A stretch of 39,573 nt of DNA. Source: Myxococcus vastator. Lineage in GTDB: Bacteria; Myxococcota; Myxococcia; Myxococcales; Myxococcaceae. Positions within the stretch are counted from its first letter, which is position 1. Every line of letters starts with the position of its first letter. The DNA is taken from positions 1-39,573 of the forward strand of contig NZ_JAAIYB010000021.1 of the NCBI RefSeq assembly GCF_010894475.1, read 5' to 3'. This document shows positions 8,564 to 16,603 of the stretch, piece by piece. Both the position numbers and the translations under genes were made by a program. The notes under the pieces were generated by a model. That model saw only the letters and a list, made by a program, of their open reading frames with translations, searched no databases and was not told where the DNA came from.

Positions 8564-10063
8564 TCACTTGACGGCCGTCACCTTCAGCGCGCCGATGAGC
8601 GGCGTGATTTCGGCGTTGCCTTCCTTGCCGAAGGCGAAGTGCGTGGCGTCCGCCACGACCTGGTTGAAGGTGGGGTCCAGCTGGGTCCACTCGCCCACGA
8701 AGGCCTCCACCCACTCGTGCCAGTAGAGGGCGGGCACGCCGTCCTGGTTCACCATGTAGATGACGCCGTCCACGCGCCGGGCGGGCACCCCCGCCGCGCG
8801 CAGCAGCGCCACCGACAGCAGCGAGTGCTCCGTGCAGTCGCCCTTCTTCTGGCTCAGCACGTCCGTGGCCCGGTCCGCGCTGGCGCCGTAGTCCTTCTCC
8901 AGGTTGGAGTACACCCAGGTGTTCACCTTCTGGGCGATGCGGTACGCGTCCTTCTCCGTCCCCACGAGCTGCTTCGCCAGCGCGCGGATGGCCGGCGCGT
9001 CGCTCTCCACGACGAGCGTGGACTTGAGATTCTCGCCGCCCTCCGGGTCCTTCAACGGCAGGGGCTTGCGCGCCTTGGGCGCGGCGGCGGACAGCGTCAC
9101 CTCCACGCCGCCGTCCGGCCGCGGCTTGAACCGCTGCCGGTATGTCTGCTCCTGGAACTTCGCGGGCAGGCCCTGCACCACCAGCGTGACGTGGCCGGGT
9201 ACGGCGCGCGCGGACTCGGGCAGCGGCTTGGGCAGCACCACGCGGGTGAGGCCGAAGACCTCCACCAGGTCCAGCCGCTTCGCGACGGCCTCCGTCTCCT
9301 TCCGGGCCTGCATCGTCGTGCCGTAGTCCACCAGCACCATCTCCCCGCGCTGGGTGAGGTACGAGACGACGGGGACCTTCTCCTTCTCCGACACGGTGAC
9401 GGCCTTGCCCAGCTTCACCCGCACGCCGTTGATGGTCCGCTGCTCCTCGGGCTCCACCGTGGTGGAGAGGCCGTAGGACTCCAGGTCCATCCCATCCAGC
9501 GAGAAGCCCGTCACCTTCGCCTTGCGCAGCAGCGCCACACGCGGCGGGTCGGCGTCCTCCACCCGCTCCTTCGTGGGCGGCAGCCTGGGCAGCGTCTCGT
9601 CGGGGCGGCTCGGGCGCTTGCGCACCACCTGCACGCCGTCCGCGGTGGCCGTGCCCTCCAGCGTCTGCGTGCCGCCGTCACCCGTCTGCTTCACGACGAA
9701 GGACAGCAGGCGCCCGCCGGGCTTCGCCTCGTAGATGCGCTCCTCGTCATGCATGCGCTCCGACACGCGCGAGCCCACCATGGCCTTGAAGACGAGCTGG
9801 TTGGTCGTCTTCACCCGCGCGGGCTGTCCCGGGAGGACTTCCAGGTCGGTGAAGAGCCAGCCGACCTTCTTGTCCATGAGGTACAGGCCGAAGTACTCGC
9901 CGCCCTTGGGCCGGGCGGCCTTCACCACGTCGGAGACGGGGGCCTGTGCGGCAGCGGCCTTGGCTGCCGGGGCGGGCGCCCTCGCGAGCGCGGACGGTGC
10001 GCCCACCAGCAGGGCGCACAGGGACACGAGGGCCAGCGAGGTCGGTCGGTGCGTGCGAGTCAT
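8564..10063 (-). CDS. secreted transglutaminase-like domain protein
   Basis: This 499-residue protein begins with a Sec signal peptide (MTRTHRPTSLALVSLCALLV, cleavage probably after ALA). A long beta-rich region of about 330 residues follows, then a C-terminal transglutaminase-core domain. The catalytic triad is visible: Cys410 in KGDCTEHSLL, His449 in YWHEWVEAF and Asp463 in QLDPTFNQ. The core family performs thiol-based amide chemistry (peptidase or crosslinking). The actual substrate is unknown, but export to the periplasm or outside is clear. The ATG at 10063 was chosen because it opens the signal peptide, and upstream in-frame residues are not signal-like. It stands alone between the DUF255 gene and the GNAT gene. 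Confidence 0.85.
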   Translation of the reverse strand: MTRTHRPTSLALVSLCALLVGAPSALARAPAPAAKAAAAQAPVSDVVKAARPKGGEYFGLYLMDKKVGWLFTDLEVLPGQPARVKTTNQLVFKAMVGSRVSERMHDEERIYEAKPGGRLLSFVVKQTGDGGTQTLEGTATADGVQVVRKRPSRPDETLPRLPPTKERVEDADPPRVALLRKAKVTGFSLDGMDLESYGLSTTVEPEEQRTINGVRVKLGKAVTVSEKEKVPVVSYLTQRGEMVLVDYGTTMQARKETEAVAKRLDLVEVFGLTRVVLPKPLPESARAVPGHVTLVVQGLPAKFQEQTYRQRFKPRPDGGVEVTLSAAAPKARKPLPLKDPEGGENLKSTLVVESDAPAIRALAKQLVGTEKDAYRIAQKVNTWVYSNLEKDYGASADRATDVLSQKKGDCTEHSLLSVALLRAAGVPARRVDGVIYMVNQDGVPALYWHEWVEAFVGEWTQLDPTFNQVVADATHFAFGKEGNAEITPLIGALKVTAVK

Positions 10064-10126
10064 CGTGCCCCTTCTAACGAGGGAAGGGCCCGTTGTCTTC
10101 ACCCGCCCGGCCTGTCGGCGCGGGGA

Positions 10127-10594
10127 CTACAGCCGCTTGGTGAGGATGATGAGGTCGTCCCCCACCTTGTAGAAGTCCCGGATGCGGGCCTCCTCGCCGT
10201 ACTTCATGGAGGCGTAGAAGCCGCGCGTGGGGCCGTAGGCCTCGGTGGCGCTCGTCTCCACGCGGATTAGGCGCCCGTTGCGGCGGCGCAAATCCCCCTC
10301 CATGGCGGACACCAGCGCCGCGCCTACGCCCTGACCGCGAACTTCCGGCGCGGACGCAATCCAGTACAAGTCATAGGTGTCCTCCGTCATCGGCGTGGGG
10401 CCGTAGCAGACGTACCCCACGAGCTCGCCGCCGCGGTCCGCGACGATGATGGCGTAGTCCGTGTTGCCCGCCGTGAGCGTGGTGTTCGCCAGCTCGGTGG
10501 CGACCTCAACCTCCTGCGGCGAGAAGGTTTCGATCTTTCGAATCAGGGCGGCGATTGGCGCCCTGTCCTTTTCTTCGATGGGACGGATGTCCAT
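10127..10594 (-). CDS. GNAT-family N-acetyltransferase
   Basis: This compact 155-residue single-domain GNAT has acetyl-CoA motif A at about 80-95 (IASAPEVRGQGVGAALV, with R-G-Q-G-V-G at 86-91). The start MDIRPIEEKDRAPI is a standard GNAT opening. The substrate is unknown, but motif B residues near the end (FYASMKYGEEARI) are normal. The gene starts 89 bp inside the 3' end of the upstream ATP-grasp gene on the same strand in another frame. The two are thus almost certainly cotranscribed and probably coupled. Pairing of a D-Ala-D-Ala-ligase-like enzyme with an N-acetyltransferase suggests joint modification of an amino acid or peptide, which is inference. Confidence 0.85.
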   Translation of the reverse strand: MDIRPIEEKDRAPIAALIRKIETFSPQEVEVATELANTTLTAGNTDYAIIVADRGGELVGYVCYGPTPMTEDTYDLYWIASAPEVRGQGVGAALVSAMEGDLRRRNGRLIRVETSATEAYGPTRGFYASMKYGEEARIRDFYKVGDDLIILTKRL

Positions 10595-11585
10595 GTGCTC
10601 TCTCGAGCGCGACCTCCACGAGCCGGGACGCCAGGGCCGGATAGTCCATACCGGTGGCCAGGGCGGCCTTGGCGAACCCCGCGCTCGGATGAAGGTCGCA
10701 GTTGGGGTTGATGTCGATGACGTAGGGCACGCCCTCCGGGGATACCCGGAGGTCGACCCGTCCATAGTCCTGACAGTCCAGTGCTGCAAAGGCTTCCAGC
10801 GCGACCTGCACGCAACGGGCCTCCAGCTTCCCGTCCAGCCGGCACAATCCGCTGGTGGTGTCCCGGTACTCCGCCGACGCCGCCTCCCACTTCGCGTTGT
10901 AGGAGACGATGTTGGGTCTGTCCTCGAACGTACGGCCGAAGACGATTTCCGTCAGGGGCAGCGCCTGGCGTGGCTGGTTGCCGAGCAGCGGCACATAGAT
11001 TTCCCGCCCGGGGATGAACTGCTCCACCAGGGCCGGCTGATGAAACTCGCGGAGCACCGCGTCACAGGCGCGGACCAGCGCGGCGCGCTCGTGCACCACG
11101 GACTCCGCCGTCACGCCCATGCTGGCGTCCTCGCGCGCGGGCTTGACGATGAGCGGCCAGGGCAGGTCCACCGCCAGCGCATCCTCCAGGCGCTCCACCA
11201 CGCGGAAGGGCGGGGTGGACACGCCGCGCGCGGTGAGCACTTCCTTCGCCTTGGGCTTGTGCAGCGCCAGGCCCAGGGACAGCGCGGACGAGCCCGTGTA
11301 GGCCAGCCCCAGCGCGTCCAGCAGACAGGGGACGGCCATCTCTCCGCGGCTGTCGGCCGCCAACGACTCGCAGAGGTTGACGACCAGGTCCGGCTGGCGC
11401 CGGCGCAGGGTGTCCACGAAGTCGAGCCGGTCGCCTTCGATGGCGAGCGGTTCGGCCAGGGTGTCGCCCTGGTTGAGGGCGTCCGCCATGGCGGAGACGA
11501 CACGGACCACGTCCTCCCGGGCCTCCCGCCCAGGGTCGTCCTCGAGGAGGTCGTGGTCGCGGTTGTGCAGCAGGATGATGTGCAT
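10506..11585 (-). CDS. ATP-grasp ligase, D-alanine-D-alanine ligase-like
   Basis: This 359-residue ATP-grasp protein has an N-terminal pre-ATP-grasp domain (MHIILLHNRDHDLLEDDPG) and nucleotide-binding segments (PLIVKPAREDASMGV, then ALVEQFIPGREIYV). The metal- and phosphate-binding end is DYGRVDLRVSPEG followed by VIDINPNCDL. That arrangement is D-Ala-D-Ala-ligase-like, so it should join two amino-acid-type substrates using ATP. It is probably not the cell-wall Ddl, because no mur or fts genes are nearby and the N-terminus differs; this part is inference. The start at 11585 was taken in preference to upstream in-frame codons because the family fold begins there. The last 89 bp overlap the GNAT gene, and the C-terminal basic tail lies in that overlap. 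Confidence 0.82.
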   Translation of the reverse strand: MHIILLHNRDHDLLEDDPGREAREDVVRVVSAMADALNQGDTLAEPLAIEGDRLDFVDTLRRRQPDLVVNLCESLAADSRGEMAVPCLLDALGLAYTGSSALSLGLALHKPKAKEVLTARGVSTPPFRVVERLEDALAVDLPWPLIVKPAREDASMGVTAESVVHERAALVRACDAVLREFHQPALVEQFIPGREIYVPLLGNQPRQALPLTEIVFGRTFEDRPNIVSYNAKWEAASAEYRDTTSGLCRLDGKLEARCVQVALEAFAALDCQDYGRVDLRVSPEGVPYVIDINPNCDLHPSAGFAKAALATGMDYPALASRLVEVALERAHGHPSHRRKGQGANRRPDSKDRNLLAAGG

Positions 11586-11719
11586 TCGGTGGTGCCGGAG
11601 GGTTACCACGTCCCCTGCCTCCATCACAGTCCGCACGTGAGGTCGGCTGCCCCCCGGAGAGGTTCGCGGTACGTTTGATGACCTCCCGAGGGGGTATCCA
11701 GGAGTATGGAAAGGGAATC

Positions 11720-13015
11720 ATGCGCATCCGTGACCCCATCCACGGCACCATCCCGGTCAGTGACTCCGAGAAGGCCGTCATCGACAGCCGGCACTACCAG
11801 CGGCTGCGCTATGTCCGGCAGCTCGGCTTCGGGGACCTGGCCTTTCCCGGGGCCACGCACACGCGGCACATCCACTCCCTGGGGGCCATGCATGTCGCCT
11901 CGCGCGTGTTCGGCGCGGTGGCCGCCCAGTCGTCGCTGCCGGAGGAGGTGCGGGAGCGCTTCTGCGCGGCGGTGCGGCTGGCGGTCCTCTGCCATGACCT
12001 GGGGCACATGCCGCTGTCGCATGCCTCGGAGCGTATCGCCCCGAAGCGCTCGCTCCTGCGCCTGCCGTCGTGGCTGGACGGCACCGCGGAGGGGGAGCTG
12101 GCCACGCACGAGGACTACACGGCGAAAATCCTCCTCGACAGCTCGCTGACGCCCATCATCGAGAGACACTTCGGCGACCTGGGGATTACGCCCATGGCGG
12201 CGGTGGCGCTGGTGTCGGGCGCGAAGCCGCCGAAGGACCCGGGCTTCACGCACCAGGGCGTGGACTGGACGCCGCTGCTGCGCGCCATCGTCTCCGGCGA
12301 GCTGGACGCGGACCGCATGGACTACCTGCTGCGCGACTCCTTCTACACAGGGGTCAACTACGGCCGGTACGACATGGATTGGATTGTCAGCAACCTCAAT
12401 CCCGCGATGAAGGACGGGCGGGCCTACCTCGCCCTCAGCCGGGCGGCGGCCTTCGCCTTCGAGGACTTCCTCCTCAGCCGCTATCACATGTTCGTGTCGG
12501 TGTACCTGCACCACACCTCGGTGAACTTCGACTACATGCTGCGGCGCTACTACGAGGAGTCGCCCGGCGAGTTCGAGATTCCTTCGGATCCGGAAGAGTT
12601 CCTGCTCTGTGACGATTCGGCGCTCTGGTACACGCTGCGCCGCTCCAGGAATCCGTGGGCCCAGCGCATCAGCCGGCGGCAGGGCTACAAGCTGCTGGCG
12701 CAGTTCACGGAGCGGGACACGGGCTACGATTTGGACGTGCTGCGCAGCGCGCTGGTGTCCCACAAGTTCGACCACTACGTCGTCGAATCCCAGAATGTGC
12801 TCAGCAAGTACACCTCCGGGCCGTCTGGCCGGGGGCCGAGCCTGTACATCATCGACGCGTCCACCGGCCGGCTGACGGAGGTGGCGCGCTACACGCCGCT
12901 GTATCAACGCTACAGCGGCGCGGTGCGGCTGGTCCGGCTGTACGTCCGGCCAGACCAGGCGGACAAGGCGCATGCGTTGATGGGCCGGCTGCTTGGCCAG
13001 GCGGTGGAGTCATGA
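11720..13015 (+). CDS. HD-domain phosphohydrolase (COG1078-like)
   Basis: This 431-residue protein starts with the family opening MRIRDPIHGTIPVSDSE. It carries the metal-binding HD motifs HTRHIHSLGAMH (His47 to His52 region) and LCHDLGHMPLSH (His92-Asp93), followed by the distal ELDADRMDYLLRDSFYTG block. This is the layout of dNTPase-like HD phosphohydrolases, so hydrolysis of a nucleotide or other phosphate ester is likely, with unknown substrate. The ATG at 11720 sits behind a purine-rich ribosome site (GGAAAGGGAA). An in-frame TTG at 11675 is less likely. Its TGA overlaps the ATG of the Nudix-MBL gene (ATGA), so the two hydrolases are made together. It is divergent from the ATP-grasp gene. 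Confidence 0.88.
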   Translation: MRIRDPIHGTIPVSDSEKAVIDSRHYQRLRYVRQLGFGDLAFPGATHTRHIHSLGAMHVASRVFGAVAAQSSLPEEVRERFCAAVRLAVLCHDLGHMPLSHASERIAPKRSLLRLPSWLDGTAEGELATHEDYTAKILLDSSLTPIIERHFGDLGITPMAAVALVSGAKPPKDPGFTHQGVDWTPLLRAIVSGELDADRMDYLLRDSFYTGVNYGRYDMDWIVSNLNPAMKDGRAYLALSRAAAFAFEDFLLSRYHMFVSVYLHHTSVNFDYMLRRYYEESPGEFEIPSDPEEFLLCDDSALWYTLRRSRNPWAQRISRRQGYKLLAQFTERDTGYDLDVLRSALVSHKFDHYVVESQNVLSKYTSGPSGRGPSLYIIDASTGRLTEVARYTPLYQRYSGAVRLVRLYVRPDQADKAHALMGRLLGQAVES

Positions 13016-14541
13016 GCGAGCGTCTTCCCAGTCTGGGCCTGGGGCTGGACCTGCTGGCCCACAGTCCGGTGGAGGCCCGCCCTTCTTCCGTGGCGCTGCT
13101 GTACCGGCGCGCGGGGGCGGGCGTGGAGGTCTTCTGGGTGAAGCGCGGCAAGGCGCTCCGCTTCGCGGGCGGCTTCTATGCCTTCCCCGGCGGCAAGCTG
13201 GACGCGGCCGACGCGGACGTGCCGGTGGCGGGCGCCAGCGGAGAGGAGGCGGCGCTGCGCTCGGCCGCGGCGCGCGAGCTCTTCGAGGAGGCGGGCGTGC
13301 TGGTGGCCCACGGCGCACAGGCGCTGTCTCCCGCGAAGGTGGAGTCGCTGCGCAAGGCGCTCCTGGACGGGGCGCTGGGGTGGGGCGCGCTGCTGGAGGC
13401 GGAGGGGCTGTCGCTGAACGCGGACGACTTCCGCGCCGCGGGCCGGTGGGTGACGCCGCCGTCGCTGCCCGTGCGCTTCGATACGCGCTTCTACCTGGTG
13501 GAGCTGCCCGCCCACGCGCGCGCGGAGTGGTGGCCCGGCGAGCTCGCCGAGGGCGCCTGGGTGAAGCCCGCGGAGGCCCTGGCGCGGTGGGGAGATGGCT
13601 CGGCGCTGCTGCACCCGCCCGCGGTGCATGCCTTCCAGGTGCTGGGCGCCTTCACGGATGCGTCCGACGTCCTGGCGCGCCTGGCGACGCCTCCGTTCTG
13701 CCCGGGGTACGTCTCGCAGCGCATCGAGTTCCAGCAGGGCGTGCGCGTGGTGGCGCTGGAGACGCCCACGCTGCCGCCCGCCGCGCACACCAACGCGTAT
13801 GTGCTGGGCAACGGCGAGCTGCTCATCGTGGACCCGGGCGCCGCGGACGTGAAGCAGTACGCGAAGCTGCTGTCGTTGGTGTCGGGCCTGAAGGCGGAGG
13901 GACTGCGGCCGGTGGCGGTGGTGCTCACCCACCACCATGGTGACCACGTGGGCGGCGCGCGCGCGGTGAAGGAGCGCCTGGGCATCCCGCTGTGGTGCCA
14001 CGCGCGCACGGCGGACCGGCTGGACTTCCCGGTGGAGCGCCTGCTGGAGGATGGCGACGTGCTGGCGCTGGCGGGCGAGGTGCCGCAGCGCTGGCGCGTG
14101 CTGCACACGCCGGGGCATGCGCGGGGGCACGTGTGCCTCGTGGACGAGCGCAGCCGCTCGGCGGTGGTGGGGGACATGGTGGCCGGCGTGGGGACCATCG
14201 TCATCGACCCGCCGGAAGGGCACATGCGGGACTACCTGACGCAGCTCTCGCGGCTGCGGGACTGGCCCGTGAGCACGCTGTACCCGGCGCACGGCTCGCC
14301 GATTCCGGACGGGCCCGCGAAGCTCCAGGAGTACCTGGACCACCGGGCGGCGCGGGAGGCGCTCATCCTCCAGGCCGTTCCGCCCAACGGCGCCACGCTG
14401 GCGCAGGTGGTGTCCCTGGCCTACGCGGACACGCCGCCGCTGCTGCACCCCATCGCGGAGCGCAGCGCGCTGGCCACCCTGGAGAAGCTGGTGGAGGAGG
14501 GCCTCGTGCGCGAGGAGTCGCTCCATTACTTCCGCGCCTGA
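13012..14541 (+). CDS. fusion of a Nudix hydrolase and a metallo-beta-lactamase-fold hydrolase
   Basis: This 509-residue protein has two catalytic domains. Residues about 24-225 form a Nudix domain: AFPGGKLDAADADVP leads, after an insertion, to ARELFEEAGVL, which matches the REUxEExGU half of the Nudix box (Arg88 to Val96). Residues about 245-500 form an MBL-fold domain with the HxHxDH metal motif in THHHGDHVGG (307-312). Further metal residues lie in HTPGHARGH and VVGDMVAG, with YPAHGSP near the end, close to LACTB2-type hydrolases. Nudix domains cleave nucleoside diphosphate-X compounds such as CoA derivatives; MBL domains hydrolyse thioesters or phosphodiesters. A stepwise or clean-up role is inferred. 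Translation overlaps the HD gene by 4 bases. Confidence 0.87.
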   Translation: MSERLPSLGLGLDLLAHSPVEARPSSVALLYRRAGAGVEVFWVKRGKALRFAGGFYAFPGGKLDAADADVPVAGASGEEAALRSAAARELFEEAGVLVAHGAQALSPAKVESLRKALLDGALGWGALLEAEGLSLNADDFRAAGRWVTPPSLPVRFDTRFYLVELPAHARAEWWPGELAEGAWVKPAEALARWGDGSALLHPPAVHAFQVLGAFTDASDVLARLATPPFCPGYVSQRIEFQQGVRVVALETPTLPPAAHTNAYVLGNGELLIVDPGAADVKQYAKLLSLVSGLKAEGLRPVAVVLTHHHGDHVGGARAVKERLGIPLWCHARTADRLDFPVERLLEDGDVLALAGEVPQRWRVLHTPGHARGHVCLVDERSRSAVVGDMVAGVGTIVIDPPEGHMRDYLTQLSRLRDWPVSTLYPAHGSPIPDGPAKLQEYLDHRAAREALILQAVPPNGATLAQVVSLAYADTPPLLHPIAERSALATLEKLVEEGLVREESLHYFRA

Positions 14542-14558
14542 ACCGAGGTTCGTGATTC
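14538..14558. repeat. left copy of a 21-bp imperfect direct repeat flanking the WD40 gene
   Basis: The sequence here matches 15536-15556 at 17 of 21 positions, including an uninterrupted AGGTTCGTGA core. It covers the stop codon of the Nudix-MBL gene. Together with the right copy it brackets the WD40 gene almost exactly. It also holds a short inverted repeat (GTTCG and CGAAC) that could help end transcription between the convergent genes. Confidence 0.5.
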
Positions 14559-14563
14559 TCGAA

Positions 14564-15526
14564 CTAGTCCAGAGGCACTGACAACAGCTCCCGCTGACAC
14601 GTCACGTAGAGCGTCCGGTCGTGCACCAGCAGGCCGCCCAGGTCAGCGTGGCCGACGTCGTGCACGGCGAGGCACTCGGTGGAGTCGAGCGACCAGATGC
14701 GCACGGTGCCATCCGAGCTCCCGGTGCACAGCAGCCCGAGCGTGGGCTCCACCGCGACGAAGTCCACCCAGTGCGCATGGCCCTGCCATTGCCGCACGAC
14801 GCGGCCGGTGCGGCTGTGGAACATGCGGGCCACGAAGTCCCAGGACCCGCAGAGGAGGTGCTCTCCGTCGGGGTGCCAGGCCAGCGCCCGGAGGGTGTTC
14901 GACGGGCGGTTCCACACGATGCCGAGCTGCTTCTTGCGCTCGTCGCCGAGGGGCTCATGGCGCGCGGTGGCCATGCTCAGGTGGAAGAGGGCGCGGACGT
15001 TGAGCGTGAGGTCTTCGAGCAGGTGCACGGCGCCGTTGCTTCCGCCCACGGCGACGAAGCCCTGGGCGGGCGCATGCGCGAGCGCGTAGAGCGGTCCAGT
15101 CCACAGCGTGCGCAGGTTCTCGCCCGTCCATGCGTCCCACAGCCGCGCGCTGCTGTCGGCGCTGATGGAGACGACGCGGTCCTCGCTGACGACCGCGGCG
15201 GCCTGGACCTCCTCTCCGTGGCCCTCGAAGGTCTGCACGCGTCGCCAGTCCTTGGAGTCCCAGACAGCCAGGCCGCGGATCTTGTGTGCCTCGAGCACGC
15301 GGCCCAGCTCGGCTTCACCCGCCAGCCGGAACCAGGGCTCTCCATTCCGACAGATGGCGCCCGTCTTCAGGACCCGCGTGCACTCACCGGTCGCCAGACT
15401 CCAGAGGAAGATGCGCCCGCGCCCGTTCGCGGCGATGTGACGCCCGTCGGGCCACAGCATCGGCGCCCCGAGCGGATCGCCATCGGGTTCGTCTCTATCG
15501 AGCCACTGGGGATAACGGCGCCACAT
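14564..15526 (-). CDS. WD40-repeat protein
   Basis: This 320-residue protein is built of WD40 blades. Recognisable blade ends are IFLWSLATGECTRVL, LAVWDSKDWRRVQTFEGHGEE, ARLWDAWTGENLRTLW, ARMFHSRTGRVVRQWQGHAHW and VRIWSLDSTECLAVHDVGH. That gives about six blades, some degenerate, so a closed six- or seven-bladed propeller is likely. There is no signal peptide, so it should act in the cytoplasm as a protein-binding scaffold. No enzyme domain is attached. It is a single gene running against its left neighbour and is bracketed by imperfect 21-bp direct repeats. Myxobacteria carry many WD40 proteins, often of unknown role. Confidence 0.85.
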   Translation of the reverse strand: MWRRYPQWLDRDEPDGDPLGAPMLWPDGRHIAANGRGRIFLWSLATGECTRVLKTGAICRNGEPWFRLAGEAELGRVLEAHKIRGLAVWDSKDWRRVQTFEGHGEEVQAAAVVSEDRVVSISADSSARLWDAWTGENLRTLWTGPLYALAHAPAQGFVAVGGSNGAVHLLEDLTLNVRALFHLSMATARHEPLGDERKKQLGIVWNRPSNTLRALAWHPDGEHLLCGSWDFVARMFHSRTGRVVRQWQGHAHWVDFVAVEPTLGLLCTGSSDGTVRIWSLDSTECLAVHDVGHADLGGLLVHDRTLYVTCQRELLSVPLD

Positions 15527-15535
15527 GGCTGCAGT

Positions 15536-15556
15536 CTAAGCCAAGGTTCGTGAATC
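15536..15556. repeat. right copy of the 21-bp imperfect direct repeat flanking the WD40 gene
   Basis: It matches the left copy at 14538-14558 at 17 of 21 positions and lies 10 bases upstream of the WD40 start codon. The rest of the gap up to 15736 (about 180 bp) shows no further gene or clear signal to me. Confidence 0.5.
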
Positions 15557-15736
15557 GAGGCGGCCCTGCCCGAGGGCAAGGATGGGCTCTGGTTGGGTCG
15601 TCGGCAGCGCCAGCCGCTGCTGCGTTGGGGCGAGAGGAGCGACTGCCCGCTCACCTTCCGGTGGTGCATGGCGGTCCTGCGCCGAGGCGACCTCCGGCGT
15701 ACCGCCTGAGGTCGTTAGCGTATCGCGTTCGGCCGT

Positions 15737-16417
15737 TTAGAAGCGGCCGGTGAGCCCCAGCGCCCCGCCTCCCGGGGCCAGGCTCGCCGTGGGCACCACC
15801 ACCACGGGGCGCTCCTGCTGGCGCCGCCGCTGGTGGGCGCCGTGGGACAGCTCGAACGCGAGGATGGACGTCGCCACGGGCACGGCGAAGGTGGCGGTGA
15901 GGGCCGCCCAGGATGCTTCGCCCGACAGCGCCACGACGGCCAAGGGCGCGGCCGTTCCCACCAGTCCGCCCAGCAGCGTGGGCAGGAAGCCGCCGCGTGC
16001 ATCCATCAGCGAGCCTCCCAGGTACACGCCTGACGCCGCGCCGAGCCCCATCCCCAGCGAGGCGCTGATGAGGCTGAGGTTCCTCCCGGACCTGCACTCG
16101 CTGTAGCCACAGGACACCCGGTCCGCCACGAGGACGCCCCCGAGGAAGGTCACCGCGAGGCCGGAGGCGCCAATCAGCGCGCCGCCCACCGCTTCGCCCA
16201 CGAGGCGCGCGCCCAGCGGGAACGGCGCATCCTGGGGCGGATGCATCCGGGGAGCGGCCGGTGGCCTGGAGGCCGGTGACGGACGGCCCACCGCGGGCCG
16301 CTGCTGCGTGGGCGTCACGGGCGCTGGCCTCCGCGGCGCGTCAGCCGTCGGCTGGGCGAGCGCGAGGGCGGGCAGCAGGAGCGTCAACAGGAGGGGGCGA
16401 TTCGGATGGGAGAGCAT
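15737..16417 (-). CDS. hypothetical secreted or membrane protein with glycine-rich helices (paralogue of 16604-17377)
   Basis: This 226-residue protein is of unknown function. A signal peptide opens it (MLSHPNRPLLLTLLLPALALAQ), followed by a Pro/Ala/Arg-rich linker to about residue 70. Three or four glycine-rich hydrophobic segments come next (for example VGEAVGGALIGASGLAV and PTLLGGLVGTAAPLAVVAL). A pair of Cys residues sits in VSCGYSECRSGR. It ends in GLTGRF, almost the same ending as the neighbouring protein (GLAGSF). The two share order of parts and the Cys pair between helices, so they are probably a duplicated pair. The glycine-zipper helices suggest a membrane location, perhaps outer membrane. 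The start at 16417 was chosen for the signal peptide. Confidence 0.65.
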   Translation of the reverse strand: MLSHPNRPLLLTLLLPALALAQPTADAPRRPAPVTPTQQRPAVGRPSPASRPPAAPRMHPPQDAPFPLGARLVGEAVGGALIGASGLAVTFLGGVLVADRVSCGYSECRSGRNLSLISASLGMGLGAASGVYLGGSLMDARGGFLPTLLGGLVGTAAPLAVVALSGEASWAALTATFAVPVATSILAFELSHGAHQRRRQQERPVVVVPTASLAPGGGALGLTGRF

Positions 16418-16603
16418 GGGCGCTGATGCCCGGAGTGAGAGCACGGCTCGGGCACGGATGCCATCGCCTCCGTGACGGGTTTCGCGCTGAACGGACGGCG
16501 CGCGGCGGCTCGAGGCACCGCGCCGCTGGCACGCCCCAGGAGGCCTGCTCCAGGGGGCGGGGGCGAGCTCCCGAGGCGCGCAGCGACCCCGGGGTGCTTC
16601 GCC

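Noticed and set aside
14546-14558. T-arm-like GGTTCGTGATTC, possible tRNA or attachment site
   Set aside because: No cloverleaf or acceptor stem can be formed around it; kept only as a direct repeat.
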